A stretch of DNA of 23,147 bases from Candidatus Zixiibacteriota bacterium. Its GTDB lineage: Bacteria; Zixibacteria; MSB-5A5; GN15; FEB-12. The stretch lies in contig JAHIVM010000444.1 in assembly GCA_018816665.1 (NCBI GenBank), positions 1 through 23,147 of the forward strand. The letters run 5' to 3'. Both the position numbers and the translations under genes were made by a program. Under the pieces are notes generated by a model. It was given only the letters and a program-made list of their open reading frames with translations. It ran no database searches and had not been told where the DNA came from. Below, piece after piece: positions 15,165 through 23,106 of this stretch (within the stretch, counting starts at the first letter, position 1; the number at the start of each line of letters is the position of its first letter).

Positions 15165-15208
15165 CTATGTTCACAACACCTGTTGTGACTACCGGAGCCT
15201 GAGCCGCG

Positions 15209-18200
15209 TTACTGGCACGCAGGCAGCGCCGGGAAGTTGATGAACAGGTGATCGATCATCGCGGTCAAGTCACCCACGTCAACCGAACCATCGGGAGGAT
15301 TCCCGGTGATGGCCGGCGAGATATCCGCTTCGTCCTGACAGCAGATCGGGGTAAAGTTGATGAACAGGTGGTCGATCAGGTTGGTTAGATCGCCCACGTC
15401 AACACCCTGGTCGGCGGGGTTGCAGTTCGGTTCAAGTTGGACATTACCGCGCGTACCAACGCAGCATCCGGCACTGCAACCGCGAAGGTCGACAGTGGTC
15501 CAGGTGCGGACCTCAGAGACCAGCGTCTCCAGATCACTGAGCGAACCTTCTTTGATGGTCACGAGGGCCGTGTAGAAGGTCAGCGTATCGTTGGCGCCCA
15601 GGGACTGGCCGTTAAGGTACGTCATGAACGTGGCCTGATCGTACGGCCCGGAACCGGCCTCAAAGCCCGGGTTCGCAGCAAGGCTGTCCCAGATGACTTT
15701 GTAGTTGTCTACGCTGTCAAGGGATGCATTGTCGTACCAGCCGTGGAAGGAATCGGAGAAGGTACCGTAAAACACGTCGTTGTTGGCGCATTCATCGGCA
15801 TTAACTTCGCCGTTGGTGTGCCAGCCCAGGAAGACATCGGCCGCAAAGCGGCTGGCTTCATCCGAGCAACCCTGGTCGGGCATGGTCAGCGTGTCGGTTC
15901 CCTGCAGGTACAGGAAGTTGCCCGAGGTTGAGATACCGGCTACGTTATCGGAACCGTTGTCGGCCGGAACATCCCAGTCAATCGAATGACCGAGCGTGAC
16001 ACCGTCCATCGCGCCCTTCTCGGGCCATACGGTCGTCTTGACGACCACGAAGCTCGGGGTACCGGTTGCATTGCGCGGAGCGTAGTAGGTCTGCTCGGCA
16101 ACGAGTGAGGTATCCCAGTTGGCAAAGCGGCCGGTGTACACCGAATCAAAGGTAGCGTTGGCACCACTGGACATTTCGGTGGAGACATCGCCTACCAGCG
16201 GCTTCCAGGCCAGCTTGGTCGAGAAGTCGGCGGAGTACATGGAGGTGGTCAGGTTGTGCTGCGTACCCACCTGCTGCGCCGCAAAGAAGGAACCGTCGTA
16301 CACATACGCATCGGCGTTGCCGGAAACATCGCAGTCTCCGCCTTCGATCGTGAAGTCCATGTTGACATGGCCGACACCGGAGCGACCGAAGTGACCGATA
16401 TTGGAAACAACCAGCCCCACATGGTCACCGGCAGCCTTCGCACCGCCGAAGTTGGCGATGGTGGTGACGGTATCCCAGGCCAGGTCGGCCAGCGTATCGG
16501 CGACGAGGAAGTGAATCGGAATGGCCAGCGAATCAACATTGGCCGCCGGCGCGGCCGCCGGCTTGAGGTACACAACACCGTCGAGGAATTGCAGACCGGT
16601 CGGGCCGTTGTCGATCACACCGCCCTTGTTCAACTGAATGTCAAAGGTCGCAAAATCACTGTACGGGATGTTGCTGATGCTGGTAGCGGAAACGCCCAGC
16701 CAGTCAGCGCCCGGATCGGTTGTTTTGTCGATGCCGATGACATCAACGTTCAACTCGGTGTTACCGTCGTTGTACACCGTGATCGTGATATCGGTCTGCA
16801 CGCCGTTCGCACCGTGGGTCGGGTAGTCAACCGAAACCGGTGAGACGCGAATGAACGGAGCCACAACCGGATCAACACAGGCGAGCTGGATATAGCGTAT
16901 CTGGTTTTCGGTCCACTGGCCCTGATCGTTTTTGGAGATACCGGCCCAGTGATCGTTGAGATAGCTCAGGTGAATGATTGAGTCGTTCGTCCAGGTACCG
17001 GCAATGGCGGTAGCTGACGGATCGTCCCAGTCATTCGGATCCCAGAAGGATGACAGGGGACCGCCGACGTTCGGCCAGGCGAGCGTACCGGTCTGACGAT
17101 CGATACCGCTGCGGGCGAGCGACGGTTTGGTGTCGTGGTTACACACGCCGCCGAAACCGGCGGAGTCACAACCGGCATCGCCGGTGATGGCCGAGGAGTA
17201 CGTGTGGGTGATGTTCCGGTAACGATCCCAGGCATCGCCGCCGAGATCGGAAGACACGCACATGTACAGTTCACCGAGACCGGCATAGAAACCATCGGAC
17301 TGGTCACTGCCGCAGTCGTTGAGCATCGGCGGATCGGCAAGCATGTCGCTGGCCATCACAAACACAACATACAAACGACCGGCGCATTCACCCATGGTGA
17401 TGAAACCACAGGTCTTCATGTTGAAACCGGCAAAGCCGCAGGTGGCCTGACCGCTGCCCGGCCATTCCGCGTTGTGCACGCGGGCCGTGGCCGTGTCACC
17501 GGAGGCAGCCATACGACGCCAATGGAAAATGCTTGAACCCCATTCCGTACCCCAGCCGCTGTAGTTAGTGTTATACGGGTCGGCCGGAACCGGGGAGGCA
17601 TTCCAGATCATATGGAAGTTGTCATCGTTGTCATAAAAACCACCGGCCTCGAGCCAGGCGGTATAGGACGCCACGGTGCGGTCATAATGCGTGATATCGA
17701 CCGGGTCGAGCCAGGCATCGATCGCGCCGTAGTTCGTGTTTTCACGATAGTACACATCGGCTTCACTGAACGTATTGTGTTCGGCAATTGCCTGGGCACT
17801 CGGCTTGGTGTAAGTCACCGCCACGTTGCCCGAGACATGCGACGCCGTAACCATCGGCGCCCAGTAACCGGACGTATCGATGACTACCAGGTCGCTCCAG
17901 GTGCCGGCCGACGCCGTACCCTCTTTGCGGGCATAAATCAGCGCGTTGGCATTGTCACCAGCCCAGTACAGCTGGGTCGTGGCCGCATCACCGTCTTCAA
18001 CGGCAACGACGTGCGTGTACGTAATGCCGCCGTTTTCCTGTACCGCTACACACGGAACGACGAGGGTGCTCGTTTCGTCGATCATGCCCGGTAGCTGATA
18101 GGAGGCCGGCGGGATCTGCGTGCCGGTACCGAAAAAGCAGCTGTGCTGGCTCGGCTGATAAAAGGCGTGCAGATCGGTCTCACCACTGGCTTCGTCCCAT

Positions 18201-18721
18201 CCGCAGATGATGACGGTACCGGTGGACTGAATGGCCAGGTTCGGCTCACGGCCAACTTCACCTGTGGCCTGTACTTCACAACCGCCACCCGCCAGATGCG
18301 GCCAGCCCGAGTTCGGATCGTAGACATTGTAGCCCATACGACGGATATCGTTCTGGTTGTCCTGGTTGACGTAAGTGAAATGAACGTCGGATGTTCCCCG
18401 CTGGCCAACTTCCTCGACCATCGGGTTGTAGTAGAACCAATCGTCCCAGGTGTTGTCAACGGCATCGCCCGGAGAAACATCTTCCGGTGACGCGGTACCC
18501 AGGGACACGCGAGTGGCCGACGGACGGCTCATGTCAATCGCGTCCTGCAGACTCAGGCGCTGCGTTTCGATCAGCGGCCGGTCCTGCATGTTGGTGTTAA
18601 ACAATTTGACTCTGTCGGAAATCGTCCGGTTGTCGAATTTGGCTTTCGCACTTGCCTGTGAGGTTCCCAGTGCTACCAGCAAAAGAGCGGCAACCAACAG
18701 AAAGGATAGCTTCCTAATCAT
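15209..18721 (-). CDS. Large secreted protein with beta-sandwich region and C-terminal dockerin-like pair
   Basis: 1170 residues. ATG 18721 is preceded by AAAGGAA. The signal peptide spans about 1-25 (cleavage near S-Q-A-S-A). Residues about 90-615 are Trp/Tyr/Gly-rich and look like a sialidase or BNR-style propeller (repeated S-x-D/N...W and V-T-Y-T-type strands), but no catalytic motif was recognised. Residues about 622-740 resemble an Ig-like ASH/choice-of-anchor domain (I-R-V-S-P-V-S-V-D-Y then I-T-V-Y-N-D-G-N-T-E-L). Residues about 745-1080 are further beta-rich sequence. The C-terminus has C-C-V-G-T-R-G-N-V (1086-1094) and two dockerin-like units: V-D-V-G-D-L-T-N-L-I-D-H-L-F (1107-1120) and V-D-V-G-D-L-T-A-M-I-D-H-L-F (1147-1160). 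The two are encoded by DNA repeats exactly 120 bases apart (15235 and 15355). The early calcium-loop positions are altered. It is convergent with the protease gene and monocistronic. Likely role: surface-associated extracellular protein, substrate unknown. Confidence 0.82.
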   Translation of the reverse strand: MIRKLSFLLVAALLLVALGTSQASAKAKFDNRTISDRVKLFNTNMQDRPLIETQRLSLQDAIDMSRPSATRVSLGTASPEDVSPGDAVDNTWDDWFYYNPMVEEVGQRGTSDVHFTYVNQDNQNDIRRMGYNVYDPNSGWPHLAGGGCEVQATGEVGREPNLAIQSTGTVIICGWDEASGETDLHAFYQPSQHSCFFGTGTQIPPASYQLPGMIDETSTLVVPCVAVQENGGITYTHVVAVEDGDAATTQLYWAGDNANALIYARKEGTASAGTWSDLVVIDTSGYWAPMVTASHVSGNVAVTYTKPSAQAIAEHNTFSEADVYYRENTNYGAIDAWLDPVDITHYDRTVASYTAWLEAGGFYDNDDNFHMIWNASPVPADPYNTNYSGWGTEWGSSIFHWRRMAASGDTATARVHNAEWPGSGQATCGFAGFNMKTCGFITMGECAGRLYVVFVMASDMLADPPMLNDCGSDQSDGFYAGLGELYMCVSSDLGGDAWDRYRNITHTYSSAITGDAGCDSAGFGGVCNHDTKPSLARSGIDRQTGTLAWPNVGGPLSSFWDPNDWDDPSATAIAGTWTNDSIIHLSYLNDHWAGISKNDQGQWTENQIRYIQLACVDPVVAPFIRVSPVSVDYPTHGANGVQTDITITVYNDGNTELNVDVIGIDKTTDPGADWLGVSATSISNIPYSDFATFDIQLNKGGVIDNGPTGLQFLDGVVYLKPAAAPAANVDSLAIPIHFLVADTLADLAWDTVTTIANFGGAKAAGDHVGLVVSNIGHFGRSGVGHVNMDFTIEGGDCDVSGNADAYVYDGSFFAAQQVGTQHNLTTSMYSADFSTKLAWKPLVGDVSTEMSSGANATFDSVYTGRFANWDTSLVAEQTYYAPRNATGTPSFVVVKTTVWPEKGAMDGVTLGHSIDWDVPADNGSDNVAGISTSGNFLYLQGTDTLTMPDQGCSDEASRFAADVFLGWHTNGEVNADECANNDVFYGTFSDSFHGWYDNASLDSVDNYKVIWDSLAANPGFEAGSGPYDQATFMTYLNGQSLGANDTLTFYTALVTIKEGSLSDLETLVSEVRTWTTVDLRGCSAGCCVGTRGNVQLEPNCNPADQGVDVGDLTNLIDHLFINFTPICCQDEADISPAITGNPPDGSVDVGDLTAMIDHLFINFPALPACQ

Positions 18722-19512
18722 GCCTTATTCCTTTCGGTGCCTCTAAAAAAGTGTTCGCAATTGCAGACTCTAGTTACAACCAACCTACCCTCTGCATGGA
18801 CGGAAAAATCACTGTACCGTCCACGCTCGTTACTCAATCCGTAAACTACACCTCCTTCCAGCTTTCCACGGACACACCGTGAAAAGTGAGACTATCGTCC
18901 TTTGCCACCTGTTGGACTTTCGGTTCGTTCTGTATGATTTCGTGAATCAAAGTCGACGTAAGTACTTGCCGGTGCCGTTGCAACGAACAGACAGAGTCAT
19001 TGGCAGACCCGCCCGCCACATCTCGCAGCCGGAAACAGGAGATAGCGATCAGCTGTACATCCTCCTGGCTTTCGCCAACAACCCGGGACACCCCTCGCCG
19101 CCGGATTGACATGCACCCTGTTTAAAAGCAGGACAAATTGGTCCTTTATACCTGACCTGACGGGATACTGATGAGTGAGAGAGCCGCCTCCGGATGGATA
19201 GCAGCTAGAAGATAATCCCGTTGTCCGCCAAGTTGTCGATACAAGATAATTGTCCGACAACGAGTTGTCAATCAAATTGTCTGGCTCCGCCCGCCGTCTT
19301 CACTTCACCAATTCGCTGCGGATATCTTGGAATACTATATCTGACTACCCATGTTGCACCAGGCACACCGAGACTACCGAATAGCCAACCAACCAGAAGG
19401 CAATCAAGAGGTTACTGATGCGAAGCATTGTCTCATCAGGTGTGCGCTGGCGGACAGACGTGCGAACGGTATTGTCAGCCACGACAGACAGGGATAAATG
19501 AGCGGAGTCTGA
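18722..19512. other. Long noncoding interval upstream of the large secreted-protein gene
   Basis: About 790 bases with only short frames of no protein-like character. It separates two minus-strand genes. It carries a cluster of TTGTC motifs (19221-19281). No canonical promoter for the large gene was found close to its start. A small RNA or an unrecognised regulatory leader could be hidden here, but nothing specific supports one. Confidence 0.45.
19221..19281 (+). repeat. Cluster of five TTGTC motifs
   Basis: TTGTC occurs at 19221, 19233, 19250, 19265 and 19277, at spacings of 12, 17, 15 and 12 bases. An inverted GACAA at 19256-19260 makes TTGTCCGACAA (19250-19260) a symmetric half-site pair. 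The density in 61 bases is far above chance and suggests a multi-site protein-binding region. Confidence 0.5.
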
Positions 19513-21210
19513 TTAGTTGAAAACGCCGGCAAAATAGAGGATCGCGGCTATGAGACCCAGCACACCGGCCGCTCCGGCAAGGATTATTCCGACCGGCACC
19601 GGCCTGCTGGACGCCACCGGCTGCTCGATTTTGACTTCGCGACGTTTCACCTGCTCTTGCTGGCGGGTCTCGAAATCGTCCCAGTCCAGCAGCAACTCGC
19701 TGAATGATTTGTAGCGGTGAGCCACCCGGATAGACAGCAGTCGCCCCAGCATGGACTCAACGTCCTGGGGCAAACTACGAGAGATGTCGTCGAGCCGAAG
19801 CGTACCGCCGGTGTCGTAGGTCGGGTTGCGGCCGGTGAGCATCTGGTGAAGAATCACACCGACTGCATAGACATCCCCCTGCCGCGACTGCTTCCGTTCG
19901 GGAGGACTGTACCAGTTTTTCTTATTGGGAGCGTCGTAATGCACCGGCATGCCGAAGTCCGTGATTTTCACTTCTTCCGCGGCATCGAAGAGAATGTTCG
20001 ACGGTCTCAGGTTGCCGTGGACGATGTTGTTCTTGTGCGCGAAATCCATACCGGCGGCAATCTGAAGGACTATCTCCATAGCCTTCCGCCACTCGTACTT
20101 GCGCACCATGCGCTCGGCCAGCGAACCGCCCTGGGCATATTCCGAAATGATAACCGTCTGTTTCCTGTCGCCGCCCGAACCGAGGATGTTGATGATGTTT
20201 TTGTGCTTCAGCGAGGACAACAGTTTGGCTTCCTTGCGGCCATCCTCACCCTTGCGGTGTTTTTTTATCACGAACAGGCGCTTGTTCACCTGGTGCTCGA
20301 CCAGGATGGTATTGCCGAACCGGGTTTCCTTGATATTGTCCAGGAACCGGCATTTGCCCAGGAATGACTCCGCTCCGCCAACAGCCATGTCATCGGTCTG
20401 GGCAACACTCTGCCCGCCGATAATCTCCAGCAGCCGATCCTTGAGCACCACGGCCGACTGGTAGCGATCCTGCGGCTCCTGGGCGAGACACTTCTGCACA
20501 ATCTCATCGTACTCAGGGCCGATGCCGTCACCCATCTCTGACGGCAGCTTGAATCGACCCAGCGGCTTTTTGCCGGTCAGCATCTCATATATCATCACAC
20601 CGACCGCGTAGATATCCGTGGTTTGATCGACATTGGTGGAACTGAGTTTCTGCTCCGGCGACATGTACGCCAGCGTACCCATCACGACATCGGAAGAAGT
20701 CACTTCGGATTCGGGCGTACCTACTATTTGAGCGATACCGAAATCAGCTACCCGGGCGTTGCCCTCGCGATCAATCAGAATGTTGGCGGGCTTGATGTCC
20801 CGGTGGATGACGCCGTTTTTGTGAGCATAGTCCAGCGCTTTGCACACCTGGGTGATCATTTCGAGTTTGGTCTTCAGGCCGATGCGCGGCGAGTCGATAA
20901 CCTCGCGAAGCGAGGTGCCGTCGATAAACTCCATGACAAAGTAGTATCGATTGCCCGCCTTGCCCTTATCAATGACATGGACGATATTGGGATGACTAAG
21001 CCGTCCGATAACCAGCGATTCCCGCTCAAAACGGCGCAGAATATCGGCGTCATCGGTAAGCCTGGCGGAGAGTATCTTGATGGCGACGTCGCGGTTGAGC
21101 GACGGTTGCCGAGCTTTGAATATCTCGGCAATACCGCCCTGACCGATTTTCCGGGTCAGAACGTACTCACCGATACGTACTTCCTTCTGCTGTTGAACGC
21201 TCTGCGTCAT
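19513..21210 (-). CDS. Membrane-anchored tandem Ser/Thr kinase-pseudokinase
   Basis: 565 residues. The first Hanks-type kinase domain (about 16-263) looks active: glycine loop I-G-Q-G-G-I-A (22-28), K45 in V-A-I-K-I, E64, H136-R137-D138 in H-R-D-I-K-P-A-N, D156-F157-G158, and M-S-P-E-Q. The second (about 286-512) keeps K316 or K317 and D418-F419-G420. It has H-G-N (398-400) in place of H-R-D, codon AAC at 20011-20013, so the catalytic aspartate is Asn400, and no glycine loop is visible. It is therefore predicted to be catalytically dead. Residues about 538-560 form a single C-terminal transmembrane helix, so both domains should be cytoplasmic and tail-anchored. ATG 21210 follows AAGAGGG at short spacing. 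A terminator-like hairpin lies 26 bases upstream, separating it from the cohesin-like gene on the same strand. Confidence 0.92.
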   Translation of the reverse strand: MTQSVQQQKEVRIGEYVLTRKIGQGGIAEIFKARQPSLNRDVAIKILSARLTDDADILRRFERESLVIGRLSHPNIVHVIDKGKAGNRYYFVMEFIDGTSLREVIDSPRIGLKTKLEMITQVCKALDYAHKNGVIHRDIKPANILIDREGNARVADFGIAQIVGTPESEVTSSDVVMGTLAYMSPEQKLSSTNVDQTTDIYAVGVMIYEMLTGKKPLGRFKLPSEMGDGIGPEYDEIVQKCLAQEPQDRYQSAVVLKDRLLEIIGGQSVAQTDDMAVGGAESFLGKCRFLDNIKETRFGNTILVEHQVNKRLFVIKKHRKGEDGRKEAKLLSSLKHKNIINILGSGGDRKQTVIISEYAQGGSLAERMVRKYEWRKAMEIVLQIAAGMDFAHKNNIVHGNLRPSNILFDAAEEVKITDFGMPVHYDAPNKKNWYSPPERKQSRQGDVYAVGVILHQMLTGRNPTYDTGGTLRLDDISRSLPQDVESMLGRLLSIRVAHRYKSFSELLLDWDDFETRQQEQVKRREVKIEQPVASSRPVPVGIILAGAAGVLGLIAAILYFAGVFN

Positions 21211-21236
21211 AACCCTCTTAGAAAACCATAAATTTA

Positions 21237-21269
21237 AACAGGGACGGCCCTTGGCGGACCGTCCCTGTT
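21237..21269 (-). terminator. Hairpin terminator after the cohesin-like gene, just upstream of the kinase gene
   Basis: AACAGGGACGG (21237-21247) and CCGTCCCTGTT (21259-21269) form a perfect 11-bp stem with an 11-base loop, 27 bases past the cohesin-like gene's stop. On the minus strand the tail is TTTAAATTTATGG, an imperfect T-tract, so termination may be partial. The kinase ATG is only 26 bases beyond. Confidence 0.75.
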
Positions 21270-21296
21270 AAAGATCGGCAGCAAACCCGGTAACGT

Positions 21297-22157
21297 TTAT
21301 TTGAGAAGGATCATTTTTTTGGTTACGGCGGCATTTTCCCAGGTCATCCGGTAGAAATAGATGCCGCTGGGCAGTTCGGCGCCGTCAAACTCGATCCGGT
21401 GCACACCGGCATCAAACCGGCCGTCCGCCGGCGTTGCCACTTCCTGTCCCAGAATATTGTAAACACTTACCGTGACCCGGGACGCGGTGGGCAGCGAAAA
21501 CTCTATGGTCGTCGTCGGGTTGAACGGGTTGGGGTAGTTCTGCGCCAGTTCAAACTCGGTCGGCAGCGAAGCTTCGATGTCATCGTCGATTCCGGTGGGT
21601 ACCCGCACCACTACCACCCCCGCCTCGAATTCGGGCAAAAAGACCCCGATTCCGGTGTTGTCGGCGATATCCACGCGAGTGTAAACGTGCACACTATCAC
21701 TCACCAGGTAGTCCGCGTATACCGAATCCAGGCGAATGTTGCCGGATTGAGCTTCCGACGACAGGGTGAAAAACATCTCGGCGAGCACCCCCTCGGAGGT
21801 CGCCACCGACGCCAGCGGGTAAGTGTAGTCTACCGGCAGGACAGTGATGCGAGCAGTCTTTTCGACATTATCAATAGCCGCGTAAGCGGTAAAGTCGGAG
21901 CTCCACAGTGACCCCTCAAGGGACACCGAATCCAGGGTCAAGTAGGGACTGGGAAACTTCAGCGGAATAGTGACGGCTGATATATCGATGTTGCTGTTGG
22001 CGAGTCTGATTGGGACACCAAAAGACTCATTCGGCTGGGCCTCCACAGAATCGATGGAAACGACTCCGGTGTAATCGGCAGGATCCAGCGCCAGAGCGGT
22101 TGACCATGATGCCAGGACCAGTAGCATAAAGAGAGTTAGCAAAGTTTTGTTCATCAT
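21297..22157 (-). CDS. Exported cohesin-like protein with T9SS/FlgD-type C-terminal domain
   Basis: 286 residues from ATG 22157 (GAAAGGG five bases upstream on the minus strand); ATG 22154 is an alternative, and the in-frame GTG at 22184 is unlikely. A signal peptide covers about 1-23. Residues about 28-190 follow the cohesin beta-sandwich pattern: V-S-I-D-S-V-E-A-Q-P-N-E-S-F-G-V-P-I-R-L, an I-P-L-K-F strand, G-V-L-A-E-M-F-F, I-R-L-D-S-V-Y and a final F-E-A-G-V-V-V-V. The C-terminal 85 residues start A-Q-N-Y-P-N-P-F-N-P-T-T-T-I-E-F and end G-I-Y-F-Y-R-M-x(9)-K-K-M-I-L-L-K. That is the sorting domain or FlgD-Ig-like module of FCB bacteria, used in type IX secretion where that system exists. 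The cohesin call is by pattern only. It may bind the dockerin modules encoded nearby. Confidence 0.8.
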   Translation of the reverse strand: MMNKTLLTLFMLLVLASWSTALALDPADYTGVVSIDSVEAQPNESFGVPIRLANSNIDISAVTIPLKFPSPYLTLDSVSLEGSLWSSDFTAYAAIDNVEKTARITVLPVDYTYPLASVATSEGVLAEMFFTLSSEAQSGNIRLDSVYADYLVSDSVHVYTRVDIADNTGIGVFLPEFEAGVVVVRVPTGIDDDIEASLPTEFELAQNYPNPFNPTTTIEFSLPTASRVTVSVYNILGQEVATPADGRFDAGVHRIEFDGAELPSGIYFYRMTWENAAVTKKMILLK

Positions 22158-22675
22158 CGTCACCCTTTCACTCCGGGGTTCCACCTTTTCGATCTTTCCC
22201 GATAAGACGTTGTTCGGTAATCGTTAACGTCGATATCGCAGTAATCTTCCGCAAATGCCATGCCGTTTCGACAAAGACCCGCGGAGTAGAGAAGTCAGTC
22301 ATGTCGACCTGAGGTGAACCGCTCCAAGGCACTGACCCTTATACAGTTTGAGAGCGCCCCGGCTCCCGTGAAAGCGCCGCTCGACAGTGCACCCCTTTTG
22401 CATATTCTTAACTCAGGTAGGCATCCGGTTTCCTAATCGGCAACAGAATGCACTATCGGCGGAGACATGAGAAGAACCCTTCCCCGTTGGCCCCGGGGAC
22501 AGGAAGCGTCAACTTTTCCCGGAGCGCATTCGGGTGGATTGCAAGTCGCCGATAACTCTACAAGACGCAAACCCAGGGGGCTGGACTATCGTCACACTCT
22601 TTCGGCGGAAACCCGATTCGGTGATCTCCCCCCATGGCTGACAGAGGCCGCAAGGCCGGGCGAAGGAGGATCTGC
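22158..22675. other. Divergent intergenic region between the cohesin-like and PilZ genes
   Basis: About 518 bases. Short frames are present but none is protein-like. No strong promoter, terminator or RNA gene was recognised. The PilZ ribosome-binding site AAGGAGG lies at 22663-22669. Confidence 0.4.
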
Positions 22676-23065
22676 ATGCCGTTTGGAAGAGCACACGACC
22701 GCAAATTGATCAGTGAATTCGTCGAGGTCTATGATCGCCGTACCGGTGAATCGATGGGGCACGTCGTGGACCTCACGTATGACGGTTTGCGACTGTTCAG
22801 CAACCGCCCGTTGATTGTCCATGAGGGCCTGGTACATCAACTGCGCCTGGTCCTGCCCACCGCCTACGGCGGCGAGAAGCAGATCCTGGTGGATGCATCC
22901 GGAGTCTGGTGCGAGGAGGACACCGATGTCGAGTTGGAAAGCTACTTCCATACCGGATTTCGTTTCCTGCGCGTATCGGCCGGCGACAATTACCTGATCG
23001 AACGTCTGATGACGGACTACACGTTTCCGATCGTGAATCTGTTGAAGGGAATTGTGGTTCACTGA
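22676..23065 (+). CDS. PilZ domain protein (c-di-GMP receptor candidate)
   Basis: 129 residues from ATG 22676, chosen because AAGGAGG lies six bases upstream; the in-frame ATG at 22634 has no such site. The c-di-GMP-binding motifs are present in order at the N-terminus: R-A-H-D-R (5-9, the RxxxR motif) and D-L-T-Y-D-G (32-37, a D/NxSxxG motif with Thr for Ser). Beta strands typical of a PilZ barrel follow, including a V-D-A-S-G-V-W strand and a C-terminal helix (L-I-E-R-L-M). It is a single-domain protein that probably links c-di-GMP to motility, secretion or surface behaviour. The gene is alone on the plus strand, divergent from the cohesin-like gene and followed by a hairpin. Confidence 0.8.
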   Translation: MPFGRAHDRKLISEFVEVYDRRTGESMGHVVDLTYDGLRLFSNRPLIVHEGLVHQLRLVLPTAYGGEKQILVDASGVWCEEDTDVELESYFHTGFRFLRVSAGDNYLIERLMTDYTFPIVNLLKGIVVH

Positions 23066-23071
23066 CGGCGA

Positions 23072-23094
23072 CCGGTCGGCCACAGGCCGACCGG
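23072..23094. terminator. Bidirectional-type hairpin between convergent genes
   Basis: CCGGTCGGCC and GGCCGACCGG form a perfect 10-bp stem with loop ACA, six bases past the PilZ stop codon and 12 bases beyond the end of the gene at the right edge. Neither strand has a T-run, so it is a hairpin of terminator-like position but uncertain mechanism. Confidence 0.5.
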
Positions 23095-23106
23095 ACCGCC
23101 GGAAGA

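Noticed and set aside
16256..16843. 195-codon plus-strand frame inside the large secreted-protein gene
   Set aside because: It is antisense to a continuous 1170-residue frame with signal peptide and C-terminal modules. Long antisense frames are expected at this GC content.
18879..19418. Short frames in the 790-base gap (76 and 65 codons)
   Set aside because: No ribosome-binding site of note, no recognisable motif, and overlapping frames on both strands of similar length.
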